A stretch of 64,000 nt of DNA from NCBI RefSeq assembly GCF_002878395.1, contig NC_061120.1, positions 111,434,307-111,498,306 on the forward strand, read 5' to 3'. The number at the start of each line of letters is the position of its first letter. Position 1 is the stretch's first letter. The DNA is from Capsicum annuum (lineage: Eukaryota; Streptophyta; Magnoliopsida; Solanales; Solanaceae). Positions 11,722 to 22,835 of this stretch are shown piece by piece. The position numbers and the translations under genes are program-made. Below the pieces are notes generated by a model. The model did no database searches and was not told the origin of the DNA. It worked only from the letters and a program-made list of their open reading frames with translations.

Positions 11722-12331
11722 ATTGCTTAAACTTGTAGCTTATAGAAAAAACTGCGGCATTTGATCTACGAACTCTCTCTAGCTTTTTGTTAGAGTTCCT
11801 CCTCTTTTCTAAATTATGAGACCCCTATTTACATTTATGGAATTGACAAGTTGTGATGAAGAAAAGCTTCTTTCGGTCAATCAGATTTAAGTATACGACG
11901 ATATTTGATTGGTCAAAATATGTCATTTGTACACATGATGCATTTTTATTGGTCCTTGATTTCACTAGGCATGTTACATCATTTTGACACATGACATGAT
12001 CCTATTTACTTCTTCACTTGACTTGGCGTGCCATGTCATTCGACATGTGGCACCAAATTGGGACTCTAGAATAGGAATAGATGTTGATCTTTGCAAAATG
12101 GACTAATTATTTGTAGCTCAAATTAATGACAAACCCCCAAAAAATTAGACTTTTATTAAATTTGTATTTATTGAAAATGAATCCAATTATATTAAGTAAT
12201 AATATTTGTTTGGACTAATATAATTAGTATTTGAGCAATCACAAATACCCCATTTTCGAGATTTATTGAGATATTTAATCTTTCGAAGATTAGTCTTGAA
12301 GTATTAACTTGATGTCTTAATTACAATAACA
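11722..12331. other. Gene-free repeat-like region
   Basis: The text cacttgacttggcgtgcca and gacatgtggcaccaaattgg recalls dispersed Solanaceae repeats. No coding frame supported. Confidence 0.35.
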
Positions 12332-12361
12332 CTAGTAAATTGGCCCACGCTTCGCGCGACT
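12332..12361 (-). mobile_element. Helitron 3' terminus
   Basis: Complemented, the segment reads GTCGCGCGAAGCG, then TGGGCC, AATTT and ACTAG, followed by T. It has the classic Helitron end: a CG-rich stem-loop (CGCGC-GAA-GCGTG, one G-T pair) about ten bases before CTAG, with T as the next host base. The element must therefore extend rightward from 12332. Its TC-starting 5' end was not located. The call is by motif only. Confidence 0.55.
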
Positions 12362-13342
12362 ATAAAAGAGTTCACATAATAAGAAATGAAATTATTTTTT
12401 ATTTCTTGACATCAAATTATCAAAAAATAAATTATTACAACTATAATAATACCTTCAAATTCACTTAAAATAAATACTTTAAAATAAAATATATAATTCT
12501 TAGTTCGAAATGTTTCGTAAAACTTAATTTTTAAAATAAAGACAACAAATTCAAATCATAACAAAATTTATGAAAATATAAAATACCATAATGATACTAC
12601 ACTATTCAAATGGATCAAGAATATATATATTTTATGAATATATCTATCTATCTATACGTATATACACACACACACATACATACATACACACTCTCATTTT
12701 ACTATCTTCTTTTATGTTAACACATACATACATACGCAATCTCATTGTGCTGCCTTCTTTTTGTATTTTCTTTTGGAATATCATTCCTAAAAATCTTAGC
12801 CATAATTCACAATTGACCAAGGATGATAGAGTCACAATTAGAAATTCTGTAAAATTTATTTTCTTTTCTTATTTTTCTCTTTTTTCTCATTTCGTTTTTC
12901 ATTTTTTGTTTTAAACTTATTCATTTCTTTCATTCTCCTCAAAATCAATCTTTTCCTTCTTAATAATCTCTTTAGATTGACACTTACTATTTTTACTTCA
13001 TCTTTTATTTATATCCTCTGATATAGAGAAGAATTAAAGAATTAATAAAAAAATATATTAATTAAATCACACTTCTAATTAATTATCCATTAAAATTTAT
13101 TCAAATTGTATACATGTCAACTATTTTGACATTGAGAAAGTATATAATAAGAGAGAACATAGATATTTTAATTTAAATATTTGCACTTATAAAATATTTC
13201 TTATATCAAGTAAGTATATATGTAACTACTATGCAGAACAGATGATATGATAAATATCATTAAATGTCATGAATTTTTATATTTTAATATTTATTTTCAA
13301 TAAAATTTATCTTTTAAATACCAATAATTATTACTTACTTAC
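12362..13342. other. Gene-free AT-rich region
   Basis: Contains TA and CA microsatellite text near 12620-12690 and a T-rich tract near 12860-12910. No coding frame supported. It may be Helitron interior. Confidence 0.35.
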
Positions 13343-13616
13343 CTTTTTAATAGCAATAGTTACTACATTGATTACTATAATTTTCTTTAAGTAAAGGTAA
13401 GATAATACATGAAAATAAAGAATTTTTAAGAGAAGATATTTTTTATGCAATGATTTTAATTCTATCACATTGAAAATGAAATAAATAATTTTTACTATTG
13501 TTGCTTAGCTTTTTAATAACAATAGTTACTACATTGATTACTACAATTTTCTAAAAAAAAAAAGGTAAGATAATACATGAAAGTAAAGAATTTTTAGAAG
13601 AAGATATTTTTATGTA
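13343..13616 (+). repeat. Direct repeat pair (~105 bp)
   Basis: 13343-13446 and 13509-13616 share taatarcaatagttactaca, ggtaagataatacatgaaa and taaagaatttttargagaag with few differences. About 60 bp separate the copies. No coding content. Confidence 0.8.
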
Positions 13617-13690
13617 ATAAAATAATTAAGATAAATGATTTCCTAATTTAAGAATTCAAGAATAAAAAATAAATTAAAAAGAAATAAAAT

Positions 13691-13846
13691 AAAATAAAAA
13701 GCATGAAAACAACAACAACAACAAACCCAGTATATTTCCACATAGTGGGGTCTGGAGAGGGTAAGATGTATGCAGTCCATACCACTACCTTCGAAGAAGT
13801 AGAAAGGCTGTTTCGGATAGACCCCCAGCAAAATAAAAAGCCTGAA
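13691..13846 (-). mobile_element. TS-type SINE with target duplication
   Basis: On the minus strand the body reads gggtctatccgaaacagcct, then accctctccagaccccact, then a TTG-repeat tail (gttgttgttgttgttttc). This is the 3' half of the tobacco TS SINE family as I recall it. Flanks aaaataaaaagcatgaa (13691-13707) and aaaataaaaagcctgaa (13830-13846) form a target duplication with one mismatch. The body is only about 122 bp and the pol III box A/B region is not recognisable, so this copy is 5' truncated or belongs to a short subfamily. Confidence 0.8.
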
Positions 13847-13913
13847 TAATACTTATTAATAGAATATAAATCTTAATCACGTGAACGTAAATGAGAAATA
13901 TAAGGAAAAACTT

Positions 13914-13916
<3 letters not shown>

Positions 13917-13957
<41 letters not shown>
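13917..13957. repeat. (AT)n microsatellite
   Basis: About 40 bp of uninterrupted AT. Confidence 0.95.
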
Positions 13958-13960
<3 letters not shown>

Positions 13961-14024
13961 GTTTCTGCTCATTTTCATTAGTTCATATATCCTATTTTTT
14001 TGCTAGAAATTCATAAAATCATCA

Positions 14025-14328
14025 TTTTTACTCCAAATTTTATGCATAATCTTCTCCTCTTCCATATACAACTTATATAATATAAAATGTTATATAAAGT
14101 AGCCCTAGAAAAAGAAAAGAAGAGAATAAAATTGTCATAAATATAAAGTAAAATTCCTATTTTTACTCCAAATTTTATGCATAATCTTCTCCTCTTCCAT
14201 ATACAACTTATATAATAGAAAATGTTATATAAAGTAGCCCTAGAAAAAGAAAAGAAGAGAATAGAATTATCATAAATATAAAATAGTTCTAGAAAAACGG
14301 AGAAAGAGATTAGAATTCTCATAAATAT
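14025..14328 (+). repeat. ~135-bp tandem repeat, 2.3 copies
   Basis: The text tttttactccaaattttatg through cataaatataaa recurs with period 135 bp (14025-14159 and 14160-14294), followed by a partial third copy of the tagttctagaaaaacgg...cataaatat part to about 14328. On the minus strand the copies stay open together, which is a by-product of the repeat, not evidence of a gene. Confidence 0.85.
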
Positions 14329-14392
14329 TTTTGTCAACTCGATTGTATACAATTTCAATACCAATTTTTTTTAAATACATCATCCTACACTA

Positions 14393-14740
14393 TCAATCTA
14401 TTTTTTTCTTTGATGACAAAGAACTTAAATAAACATAGCACTCGCCACACAAAACATTGAAATCAATGAAAATAACATCCAAATTAACAGATGACACCAT
14501 TGATAATTCTATTGTGTATTTGCTTGCTTTCTCTGAATTCATTAGGGCCTCAAAAAGCCCATCCATCACTCTTTCCAATAGTCCTTTCTTCTTGCTTTCA
14601 CAATCTATAATTCTTGGCCCATAAATAAATGAAGATTTATGAATGTTTGAAAATTATTTTACCTTCATGCTATATGTCCCGCTAAAGCTTGGTTCCTTCT
14701 CGGCAAATTCAAAGGACTTACCATGAGCAGTCACAAAAAG
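14393..14740 (-). pseudogene. Kinesin motor-domain exon fragment
   Basis: On the minus strand, about 14490-14610 encodes IIDCESKKKGLLERVMDG followed by LFEALMNSEKASKYTIELSM. This resembles the plant kinesin-1-type motor domain just after the P-loop, where the usual text is close to DCDEQKKGLLQRVVDGLFE. A little upstream (about 14655-14740) a block ends in GTYSM, recalling the GKTYSM end of the P-loop, but the GQTGAGK core is absent. The intervening bases start gtaaaat after ATGAAG, as a retained intron might. After KYTIELSM the frame departs at gtgtc, another possible intron start. No flanking motor exons were found. I read it as a captured or duplicated, decayed gene fragment, not a working kinesin. 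Confidence 0.5.
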
Positions 14741-15080
14741 AGTAGCGTTCCCAATTTGGAACCATTTACTCCGACAATGCCATGAATACACTTATATAGT
14801 ATCTGGAAAAGTTATGTATCAATGTCAAAGAGAGGGTAATTAAGGAATTTTAAAAGGGGGCACTTTGAAATTCTGTAACGTTAACAATTATAATAATTCA
14901 TTGTGAATGTGGAGAAAATGTAACCGTTTCTTATTATGTGACAGTTACATTTTTCCTTTAAAAGAATAAAAGAGATTTCTAACATATAAAATGTGAAAAA
15001 AGTCCAAAAAATATGGTAAAAGATAAATGTCTCTCTTGACATTCAAGAAATGCCACATTAGCAGACTACTTTGTCTCTTT

Positions 15081-15110
15081 TATATATATATAGAGAGAGA
15101 GAGAGAGAGA
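15081..15110. repeat. (TA)n(GA)n microsatellite
   Basis: TA run passing directly into GA run. Confidence 0.95.
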
Positions 15111-15505
15111 TTTGTGTAGGAATTAAAAAAACTATAGACCAATACATGCCATACCAAATTATAATATATTTTAATTAAATATTTGACATATATGTATATA
15201 TTTGGTCATATTATATTTAAACTGATTGAGGGGTTGACATACTCTATTAGCCGGTGCATGTTTCCCAATTTTCATGGAATTGACACACTGTAGTTTGGCT
15301 TAGGATTTTCTTTTTTAAATCCAAATTTGGTGGTGCCTCCATACAACCCTCGCTTAAAGCTTCCCAATTAGATTCGGGATGCTTATATTTTTACAAACTT
15401 GAACTGCCCCAATTCCCATCCAATTGGGAGTGTGCCACCTTCTCAAGAACATGAAAACTTCTCCTAGTTCTGTTTCAACAGGAGACTATTCCTGTCTTAC
15501 TGTAT

Positions 15506-15579
15506 CTATAAATAGATGGACATTCTCTAATATTTTGATGTTGCAGTGTCGCAAGTCACACAAGGGAGCATCATGCAAG
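15506..15579 (+). promoter_or_regulatory. TATA-like box and possible 33-nt cryptic exon
   Basis: A good TATA-like ctataaatag (15506-15515) lies in otherwise gene-free sequence. A 33-nt open segment (15547-15579, CRKSHKGASCK) is bounded by ttgcag on the left and gtaatt on the right, the form of an internal plant exon. I recognise no protein. Chance is the default explanation. Confidence 0.15.
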
Positions 15580-16204
15580 GTAATTTTTTTTTCTTTTTTC
15601 TTCCTCTTAATTTTCATTACTTTTTTCATATCTCTATATATTATTGGTAAAAAATTAATATCTCATCGCAGAAATGTCAAATTCATGAACTGTTTATTGT
15701 TTTAGAAACTAACTTCGAGATCTACATCATATTCAAAATTCAAACTTAAAATCCTTCAGTATATTTCTAAACATTTTTTTAAGTTAGCTTTAAACTTTAT
15801 CATGCATAAACTTTCAGCAAGTCTTGAAAAGGGAAGGACAAAATCTTAAGTTGTTTGATTCTTTCAAAACTAGATAAAAAGATTTGTAAGATATTTGAAA
15901 TTCATAATTTAATATAATTGGTATCTTCTTACATGTTATTTCAAAATAAAATTTGGATTTTAACGCACCAGCAGTGTTAAGCTTATGCGATGACGCCAAA
16001 AAATTTGTATCTCAATATAGGAGTATCGATATCATGATCCTATTAATTCTATAAAAATCAAACACATATAGATAAAACATATCCAAAAGTCAAAATTTAA
16101 AACCTCTCTGATCAATCTAGATAAATTTCTAAAGTTGACCCTAAATGTTGTCCCGTAGAGAATTCATATTTTTGATGTCTCACCAAAGAATTTACATCTT
16201 GATG
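15580..16204. other. Gene-free AT-rich spacer
   Basis: No supported gene or repeat seen up to the first base of the G1 LTR. Confidence 0.4.
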
Positions 16205-17518
16205 TGTCACGACCCGATTTCAAAAGTCATGATGGTACCTACCTTATCCTACTAGTAGGCACGCCAAGACAAGCCATAACCTAAAATAATAGGTAATGGG
16301 CTACCAGGCAGAAATAAAAAAAATACCACATATAATGATAACAGTAGTAATAATAAGTCAAATATAGAAAGAAAACATATAAAGTATATCAAATGAAAGA
16401 AGAAAAAGGAATAAAATATACAAATAAATTCCTCCCAAGACATGGTAAGGTCGGTACTAGAGACATTACTAAAAGTTATCCAAAGTACTAGACAGAATCC
16501 AAAACATACACAATATGTACAAGCAGTCCAGAGCATAAAATACTAAACTGGAACAAATAGAAGAGGATCAGCCTCGGATGACAACAAGCTTACCCTGCTC
16601 TGAATTTGTACTGGAAATAGGAATCACGTCAATGTCAGCTGTTAGTAATTAGATCTGCATCAGGGTAAAGATGCAGAAATATAGTATGAGTACCAAAGTA
16701 ATAGGTACTCAGTAGCATCATCGACCGATATAGTTCAATATAGGAAAAGTATAACTAAAATGCGAGGGTGTAGTCTAACTCTACAGTAAATAGAGATAGA
16801 AAGGTAAACAACTATTGAGCTACGTAAATGAGATAAAGGAATAAGTAAAAGCGATACATAATGATAAATAATGCAGTAATAAAAGGCAAACCAAACATCA
16901 CCTAATTTAGCTCCCATAAGCCGGCCAGGCACACTAAAGAAGACAATTAACTTAATTGTGCCCCCATAAGTCGGTGAGACACACAAGAAGTAATTTTAAG
17001 AAAAGTGTAAATAATCCATAGCTGAATCAATCACATGGAATCATAGTATTCATCCAAATGCACCAGGCTCGAATCGACAGCAATAGGTAGTAAAGAGAGG
17101 CCAGACGCCGAACTTGAAGTGGTAATGGTTGGATAATAATAAGAGGTCATATGACGAACTCGAACACATAATAAGAAGCCACATATATGTTATACAACAA
17201 ACAAATAATCAGATGTCGTACTAGAATCGGAACACAGAAGAACCATAACTCCTGAAATAAGAATAATTAGTACAAGAACTCCCAGATCATAACCAGATGC
17301 CAGACTCGAATTAGAACTTATAGTAAACATACCCAACTGCAAAATTAAAATCCAAACCATATCGTACCAATGTAAAAATGGTGCAAAAATTTCACAATAA
17401 ATGACATAAATAAACTATATCCTAACCTAAAATCATAATTAAAATACATTTAAGTAACCACATGTAACTTAGTTAAAAAAGGAATGAATCCTATTGAAAC
17501 CCAAGGGGTTGCACCACA
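16205..17518 (-). repeat. G1 3' LTR, distal part
   Basis: Starts on the plus strand as tgtcacgacccgatttc, so on the minus strand it ends in GGTCGTGACA, the usual end of these Solanaceae LTRs. Together with 25578-26117 it gives an LTR of about 1.85 kb. A loose tandem pattern of agacgccgaactcg-like words lies at about 17090-17320. Confidence 0.65.
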
Positions 17519-18165
17519 CTATCGAGACCAAGTCCTTCAAAGTCAATCACAGGAAAAAACATAATAAAGCAACTAGGAACACAATACAATGTAGGAAGAG
17601 TAAAGGACACAAGATTTAACATGGAAACCAACTTACTCCAAGAGGAAAAATCATGGCTTGCCCTCACAAGAACCCAAAAGTTTCACTAAAATCAAACTCG
17701 TGATTAAAGATTCAAACTTGAACCTAAATCTAGGTTCTCCTTTTTGTAGTAACTCTACTACAACTTCACTTTGACAAATCTTCCAAGACTCCCTCAATAC
17801 TATTAATTCTAACCAGTGTCAAGCTTAGGAAAATCTACCTAAGCACTCTAAAAGAAAGGAAAACAAAAGAACATTACTCTTATAGACCGAGTAATTCAAT
17901 TACAAATCAAGCTTTACTCAATAATACTTTTTATTCCAGCACACACATACAGCTAAGTGCTTGAGCAATGTTGAATATGAAGTTTTTGCGTCTTTCTCTC
18001 TTTAGCTCTCTAATTTTAAATTTGAAAAAAACACTTGATGAAAAAGCATCCTTTTTTATAGTGAAGTGATGATTAGGATTGAAATATAATTGGATCAGGT
18101 GTCCTAAGTAGTACAAGCAGCACCTACACAATTTGTTAGAAAAGAGGATAAAACTGTGCAGATGC
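17519..18165 (-). repeat. Copia 3' LTR
   Basis: Matches 24923-25572 over most of its length, for example cacaagatttaac, ctctaggttc/ctaggttctcc, ttgtagtaactctactacaa and gcacacacatacagctaag. The inner end near 18165 is where the two copies stop matching. Confidence 0.8.
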
Positions 18166-18899
18166 GTGCCAGCTATACTGTACCTTTGAGCATCCAGGGA
18201 CCTGGTCCCTTGAAGTCAACTACTCATTATTAGAATAAGATACAAAAATTTTCTCTCTTTTTGATGACAACAAACCATCCATATACTTTTTAGCATCAGT
18301 AATCATTCATCATATTTAATTAGTGTGATTACCACTACTGAAAATGAATGTTCCCCCTATCATGCAATACCATGCTTCCACCATTTACAACTTAAGTACG
18401 TGGTCCCTTATTGTTATTTTTAGTAAGAACTCAACTCATTTGCTTCCTCCTTTCATAATGCCTTATCATATTTCCCCTATAAATATGCACTATTATTTAT
18501 TTCCTCTATCAACATGCCACACATGAGCATACACACCCAGTCCTTACGTATAAAGTCAGTATTCTCCCTTTTGGTGTCATTGAAAAGGAATAACAGTAAA
18601 CCAAGAGTAAATATAAGCACAGGTTAGTTAACCTATGTCCAATAGGGAAATAATAACACGAAGAACAGTTTGCAAAAAGAACAAATGTAACAACAAAATA
18701 AGATTCATTCAGTCATAATAGTCAATACCAGTACAATCATACTAGGATAACACAAAAAATAAATTCTCTTTAAGATCCAACATAAAAACCAAAATATGAG
18801 ACTAGCATTGGATTGATGAGAAAACAGGGATAATAGGGCTTAGGTTGAGGGAGGTTTGGGGAAAGGGACTTAAGCAACATCTTCATTCTTGCATTTTTA
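18166..18899 (-). other. Copia 3' untranslated region
   Basis: On the minus strand this lies between the PF20167-like frame and the 3' LTR. It contains ccaaaagggagaatactg and catcaaaaagagagaaaatt, resembling text near the 3' end of Solanaceae copia elements. No frame is supported. Confidence 0.4.
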
Positions 18900-20281
18900 A
18901 CACTGTGGGCATCTAATAACTTTTTTGTGAGGACCTTCACTTTTAACATTCAATACTTGAACTTCACCAATTAGTTCTACCACTTTATCCTAGAGCTTTG
19001 CATTTTCAGCTGCAAGTTCTTCAGTGGCACCTGATCCTTTAGAACCTAACCTTTGATTCTGTATTTTTAGGTTCACTATCTTAATGTCCGTAACAACCAA
19101 TTTTATCCTTAATTCCTATATTTTCTTGAACAACCTCTCTTGAATATTTATAAACTCAAATACTTGAGATACTGATCCAATTTTGCCCTCTATGCATTCA
19201 TTCTCCATAAAAGTTTTCAGACTAAACATCTGATTCGTTGTTCCAGGTGTTCACTAAGTTTCATCCATACCATAATGTTCATATACCTTATTCAAGAGAT
19301 ATCCATATGGAATACCATGTTTTCTTATCTTTTTATAAAGCACTTTATATGTATGCTCTATCATTAGAGCAGGAAGACTTATCAATTCAAACTTGCTCAA
19401 GCATTCAATTCAAAATAGGTCAACACCAGAGAAAATTGTTATTCTTTTAGATCCTAGCAATAAAACCTTGTTAATGAATTCAAATACCAGTTGATACTCA
19501 CTTATCATGAATTTCTTTTTCACTGCAGTTATGGAAGTCCCTTCTACCTTTGATTCATTGATCATGAACTCAGTTGAGAGGTGCTTCTTCACAACTGTCC
19601 TCACACCTATTATAGGTACATCTAAGATCTTTCCCAATAATTATTTATCCAGATTGATAAGCCTCCTTTACACCTAGAAATTCAAACTTAGACCATCTTT
19701 TGAGAATTCCATGGTGTAATAAAGTTCCCTTACCTCATTTTTAAAGACCATCGGTGCTATTTTCTCAAATAGATATAGCCATCCTTGGTGCCTAACATAT
19801 TTTACAAACACCACCATCCCAGGCTTCTCATAAATTATAGGATTAAAAACTCTTCCTAACAAAAACTTCTGTGTTATCAGTTTTTAATCCTTATTTCTCT
19901 AGACATGTCTTTCATTTCTTCCTCCCTTTTCATTCTTTTGGGCTCACTATTTGGCTCTTATTTTTTAATAGTTTTTATCCTCTTTGGACCAGGTCCCTCA
20001 GAGTCATTTCTTTTCTTGACTACTATATTTTTTTACCTTATCCAGTAGAGCTACCAGACCTTGAATTAGAGGACCTGGTGCTTTCAATAATAAGAACATT
20101 CTTTCTTCTTTCTTTGGAGCAACACTATCTCCTGAATTCATGTTCTTTCCTCTTTCAACCTCCACAACTTTAATATCTTTATTCGCTTCTACTACAATAG
20201 TTTTTTTGAGACTTCTTCTTTTTTATGGTTGAAGTTTTGTTAGCCTTCATGGAATCTTCCAACATTTTACTTTTAGACATG
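18900..20281 (-). pseudogene. PF20167-like 'putative plant transposon protein', copy 1
   Basis: The frame starts MSKSKMLEDSMKANKTS at 20281 with a lysine-rich segment. Central blocks follow: RHQGWLYLFE and VRELYYTMEFSKDGLSLNF (about 19674-19820), GKILDVP (19620-19637), STEFMINESK and YQLVFEFINKVLL (about 19450-19580), then PALMIEHTYKVLYKKIRKHG (about 19290-19370). The C-terminal part (about 18950-19230) looks like a coiled coil, with LAAENAKL. The gene family is common in Solanaceae and its function is unknown; the transposase name is not supported by a known catalytic triad. Stops near 19000-19240 and frameshifts near 20100-20210 show it is a pseudogene. It lies downstream of gag within the copia element, in the same orientation. 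Family identity is by recall. Confidence 0.55.
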
Positions 20282-20652
20282 GATTAGAGGGGTATAGGTT
20301 CTGTTATTGATACGACTTGACTATGCAATTCATAAACAATCCCTATGAATTATAACTTGAAGTTGTAAAAACTAGGGGAATTATTCATAGAAGAAAATAT
20401 TTCTAGTTAGCTTATGAGTATTGGTAACGAGTCGTAAGATAACCTTGTGACTCATTAGGAGAACTCATAACCTAGATAGTAAACATTGATTTTATTTTTA
20501 TTTATCTTACAACTCAGTCAAAAAAGTCATAACCAGAGTATATGACTTTTACCCCCCAGTCATAACATGAACAAAATATGCATATTGACACCAAATTTTT
20601 TTATTTTTTTATTTCTTTAGTAGTCACTAATAAGTGTATACACATAGGTACT
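20282..20652 (+). other. Leader of the plus-strand PF20167-like frame
   Basis: Non-coding. Contains partially palindromic words gagtcgtaag, gactcattagg, caactcagtc and gtcataacc between 20420 and 20570, like those in LTR U3 regions elsewhere in the window. Confidence 0.4.
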
Positions 20653-22835
20653 ATGGCTCTAAAAAGTGACTCCTCTAAGAAGAACACTAAGAAGAAGTCG
20701 GCTCCCAAGTCGATTACCATCTGATGAATGAGGAAAAAGTGATTCTAGTGGTGACCTCATGGAATATCTAATGAAAAGAAAGCTCAGCTCATAGATACAT
20801 TACCTAGGGGCAAGAAATCACCTGCAAAGGTGGTCAAAGCTTCTAAAAAATGATCAAAATAAAGTAGAAGGGTACTTCTCCACCTCACTCTGCATCATCT
20901 TCTGAGGATGATGATGATGATAAAAATGTAGAATTTGAGGGTGATGTAGAGACAGAAGATTCTAGCTCATATAAAGTAGACTCAGAGAATATAAGTGAAG
21001 GGAAAGAGGATGCTACCTTAATCGATATACAAAAACCACTACCACCACCCCAAATTTAGTTAACCATTGAACCTGCTCCTGTGCCCACCATTGAATGGTA
21101 CGGGTACCTTAATATGCAGAAGACTTATAATGATGGGATAAGTATCAAACCTGCTACTGGAAAACTGAAGAGGGGGATCTATCTTGAGAGAAGGTAAACC
21201 ACAATAGGCATGTCTGAGTTGTCTGGATTTGCGGTTAAATTTCAGCAATATGGGTTCCAGTGGATGACTACTACACTAGGAAAGTTTAGTCCTACACTAG
21301 TACGAAAATTTTATATTTTATTTTAGGGTGAGATGAATAGAAAATAGCCATAGGGAAACTTGTGGAGGGGTGGTGATCAAGTTATATCTTTGACAGTTCA
21401 GAGAATGCGGGGGAACATCTCCCCGCTGACTATTTTGAGGTTCTTGAATGGACCATCTTTTGAACCGCCAGTAAACATCACCGAGATGGAGTACCACATA
21501 AAATAAATATAAAAAGTTGCAAAGAATCAAATGGGGTCACAAGATAAAATGAGGCACTTTCGGTGGATAGCAGGCTTGATTGCTTTGAATGGGAAAGAAT
21601 TTAGTTGGGTGGTAAGTGGCACAAGAGTAAACTCTCAGCAAATTTCCAAACAAAATTTGAATTTAGAGACCAAGGCATGGTAGACCTTGTCTTGTCATCG
21701 ATTATGTCCCAATACTGGGGATAATGTGCTTTGTCCGATTCGAGTGGAACTGATAGCAGGACTCATGGCAGGTTATGAGTTTGATATGGGATAATTTTTA
21801 GTGAGAGATATGAGATCAAATAGTGGGTAAAGAGAAGCTAGTTTTGGAATTACCTTGCATGATTACCAAGATTTTCTTGGCAGCAGAGGTGCAGGAAATT
21901 CCTGGATCGACCAGTTCAATGAGCCTAAAAATACCATAGATTAGCGGCTGATTTAGGATGCAGATAATCTCACGACTAGGTAGGATAAGCAAGGTACAGA
22001 AATACTGGATCAGACATTTTCGGCATTGTGGATTAAAGGATAGAATGCAAAAATGGTGGGAGTAGATGAAGTCCTAGTTGAGAGTGACCAGTCTGAGCCA
22101 CAATATTTTGTCACAGCAAGGCCAACCAGCTCTCCAGTTTCACCACCTGCTGCAGCCCCATGATCATTATTAATAAGATCTGCACCACCAGGGTATGTGA
22201 TTATTTCCCAGTATAGTTTAAATAATATTTTAAGAAGGTTGGGAACTGTCAAAGAAAAGGTACAACTGATAAAAAGTGGTGTGAAACCCTGGGTTAAGAA
22301 TAGACTAGAAGAATAAAGTAGAGGGATCCAGCATAGATTGGTTGCCTTAGAGTAGGGGATTACACATCAGTTGGGAAGTGGCCAAACCCCTAATATTAAG
22401 GAGGTGAAAGCTTAGGTGGATAAGATACAGAAACTTATTGATGAGCTATATGATAGGACATTTGTCTCAGCACCTGTGATAATAGAGATTGATTCTAAGA
22501 TAGAAGTTGAAATATCTGGAGTATCTCCATGGGAGAAGAAAGTAGGGAGAGAAAGAAGAAAAAACATAAAATTATAAAAAGAGAATCTAAAAAAGGAGAA
22601 GAGAGATAGTATACAAAGTTAAAAGAATCAGTAGGTAAGGGTTTGAAAGATTATAACTAGTACTGGTAGTTTAAAACCGACAAGTGAAGATACTGAGGAA
22701 GGCATTGATGTAGAACCATTATTTGATGTACCATTGAGCGCACCGGCCAAAACTGATGCCACTACTGTGGAGACAGTCCCAATAGTTGATAGGACTACTG
22801 TTGAGAATGGTGGGATCCAATCTGAGGGCACGTGA
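20653..22835 (+). pseudogene. PF20167-like 'putative plant transposon protein', copy 2
   Basis: The ATG at 20653 opens a basic leader (MALKSDSSKKNTKKKSAPKS). An acidic segment, EDSSSYKVDSENISEGKEDA, follows near 20960. The family-like core is at about 21280-21900: GKFSPTLVRKFYILF, ISPLTILRFLNGPSFEPPVN, MGSQDKMRHFRWIAGLIALN, GDNVLCPIRVELIAGLMAGY. A Ser/Pro-rich hinge (about 22110-22150) and a charged C-terminal region lie downstream. More than fifteen in-frame stops and some frame changes make it non-functional, but block order and length (~700 codons) agree with the family. It runs opposite to copy 1 and to the surrounding copia gag, so it probably arrived as a separate insertion. Function unknown. 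Confidence 0.6.

Noticed and set aside
11435..12331. Complete solo copia LTR starting tgttacaatc
   Set aside because: No matching right end or target duplication was found; left as an unassigned repeat-like region.
14011..14364. 117-codon minus-strand open frame with repeated segments
   Set aside because: It is a by-product of the 135-bp tandem repeat; hydrophobic, no start context or homology.
16252..16986. Hydrophobic minus-strand open frames suggesting membrane proteins
   Set aside because: They fall in the G1 LTR; the Leu/Phe-rich content reflects AT-rich, T-biased sequence.
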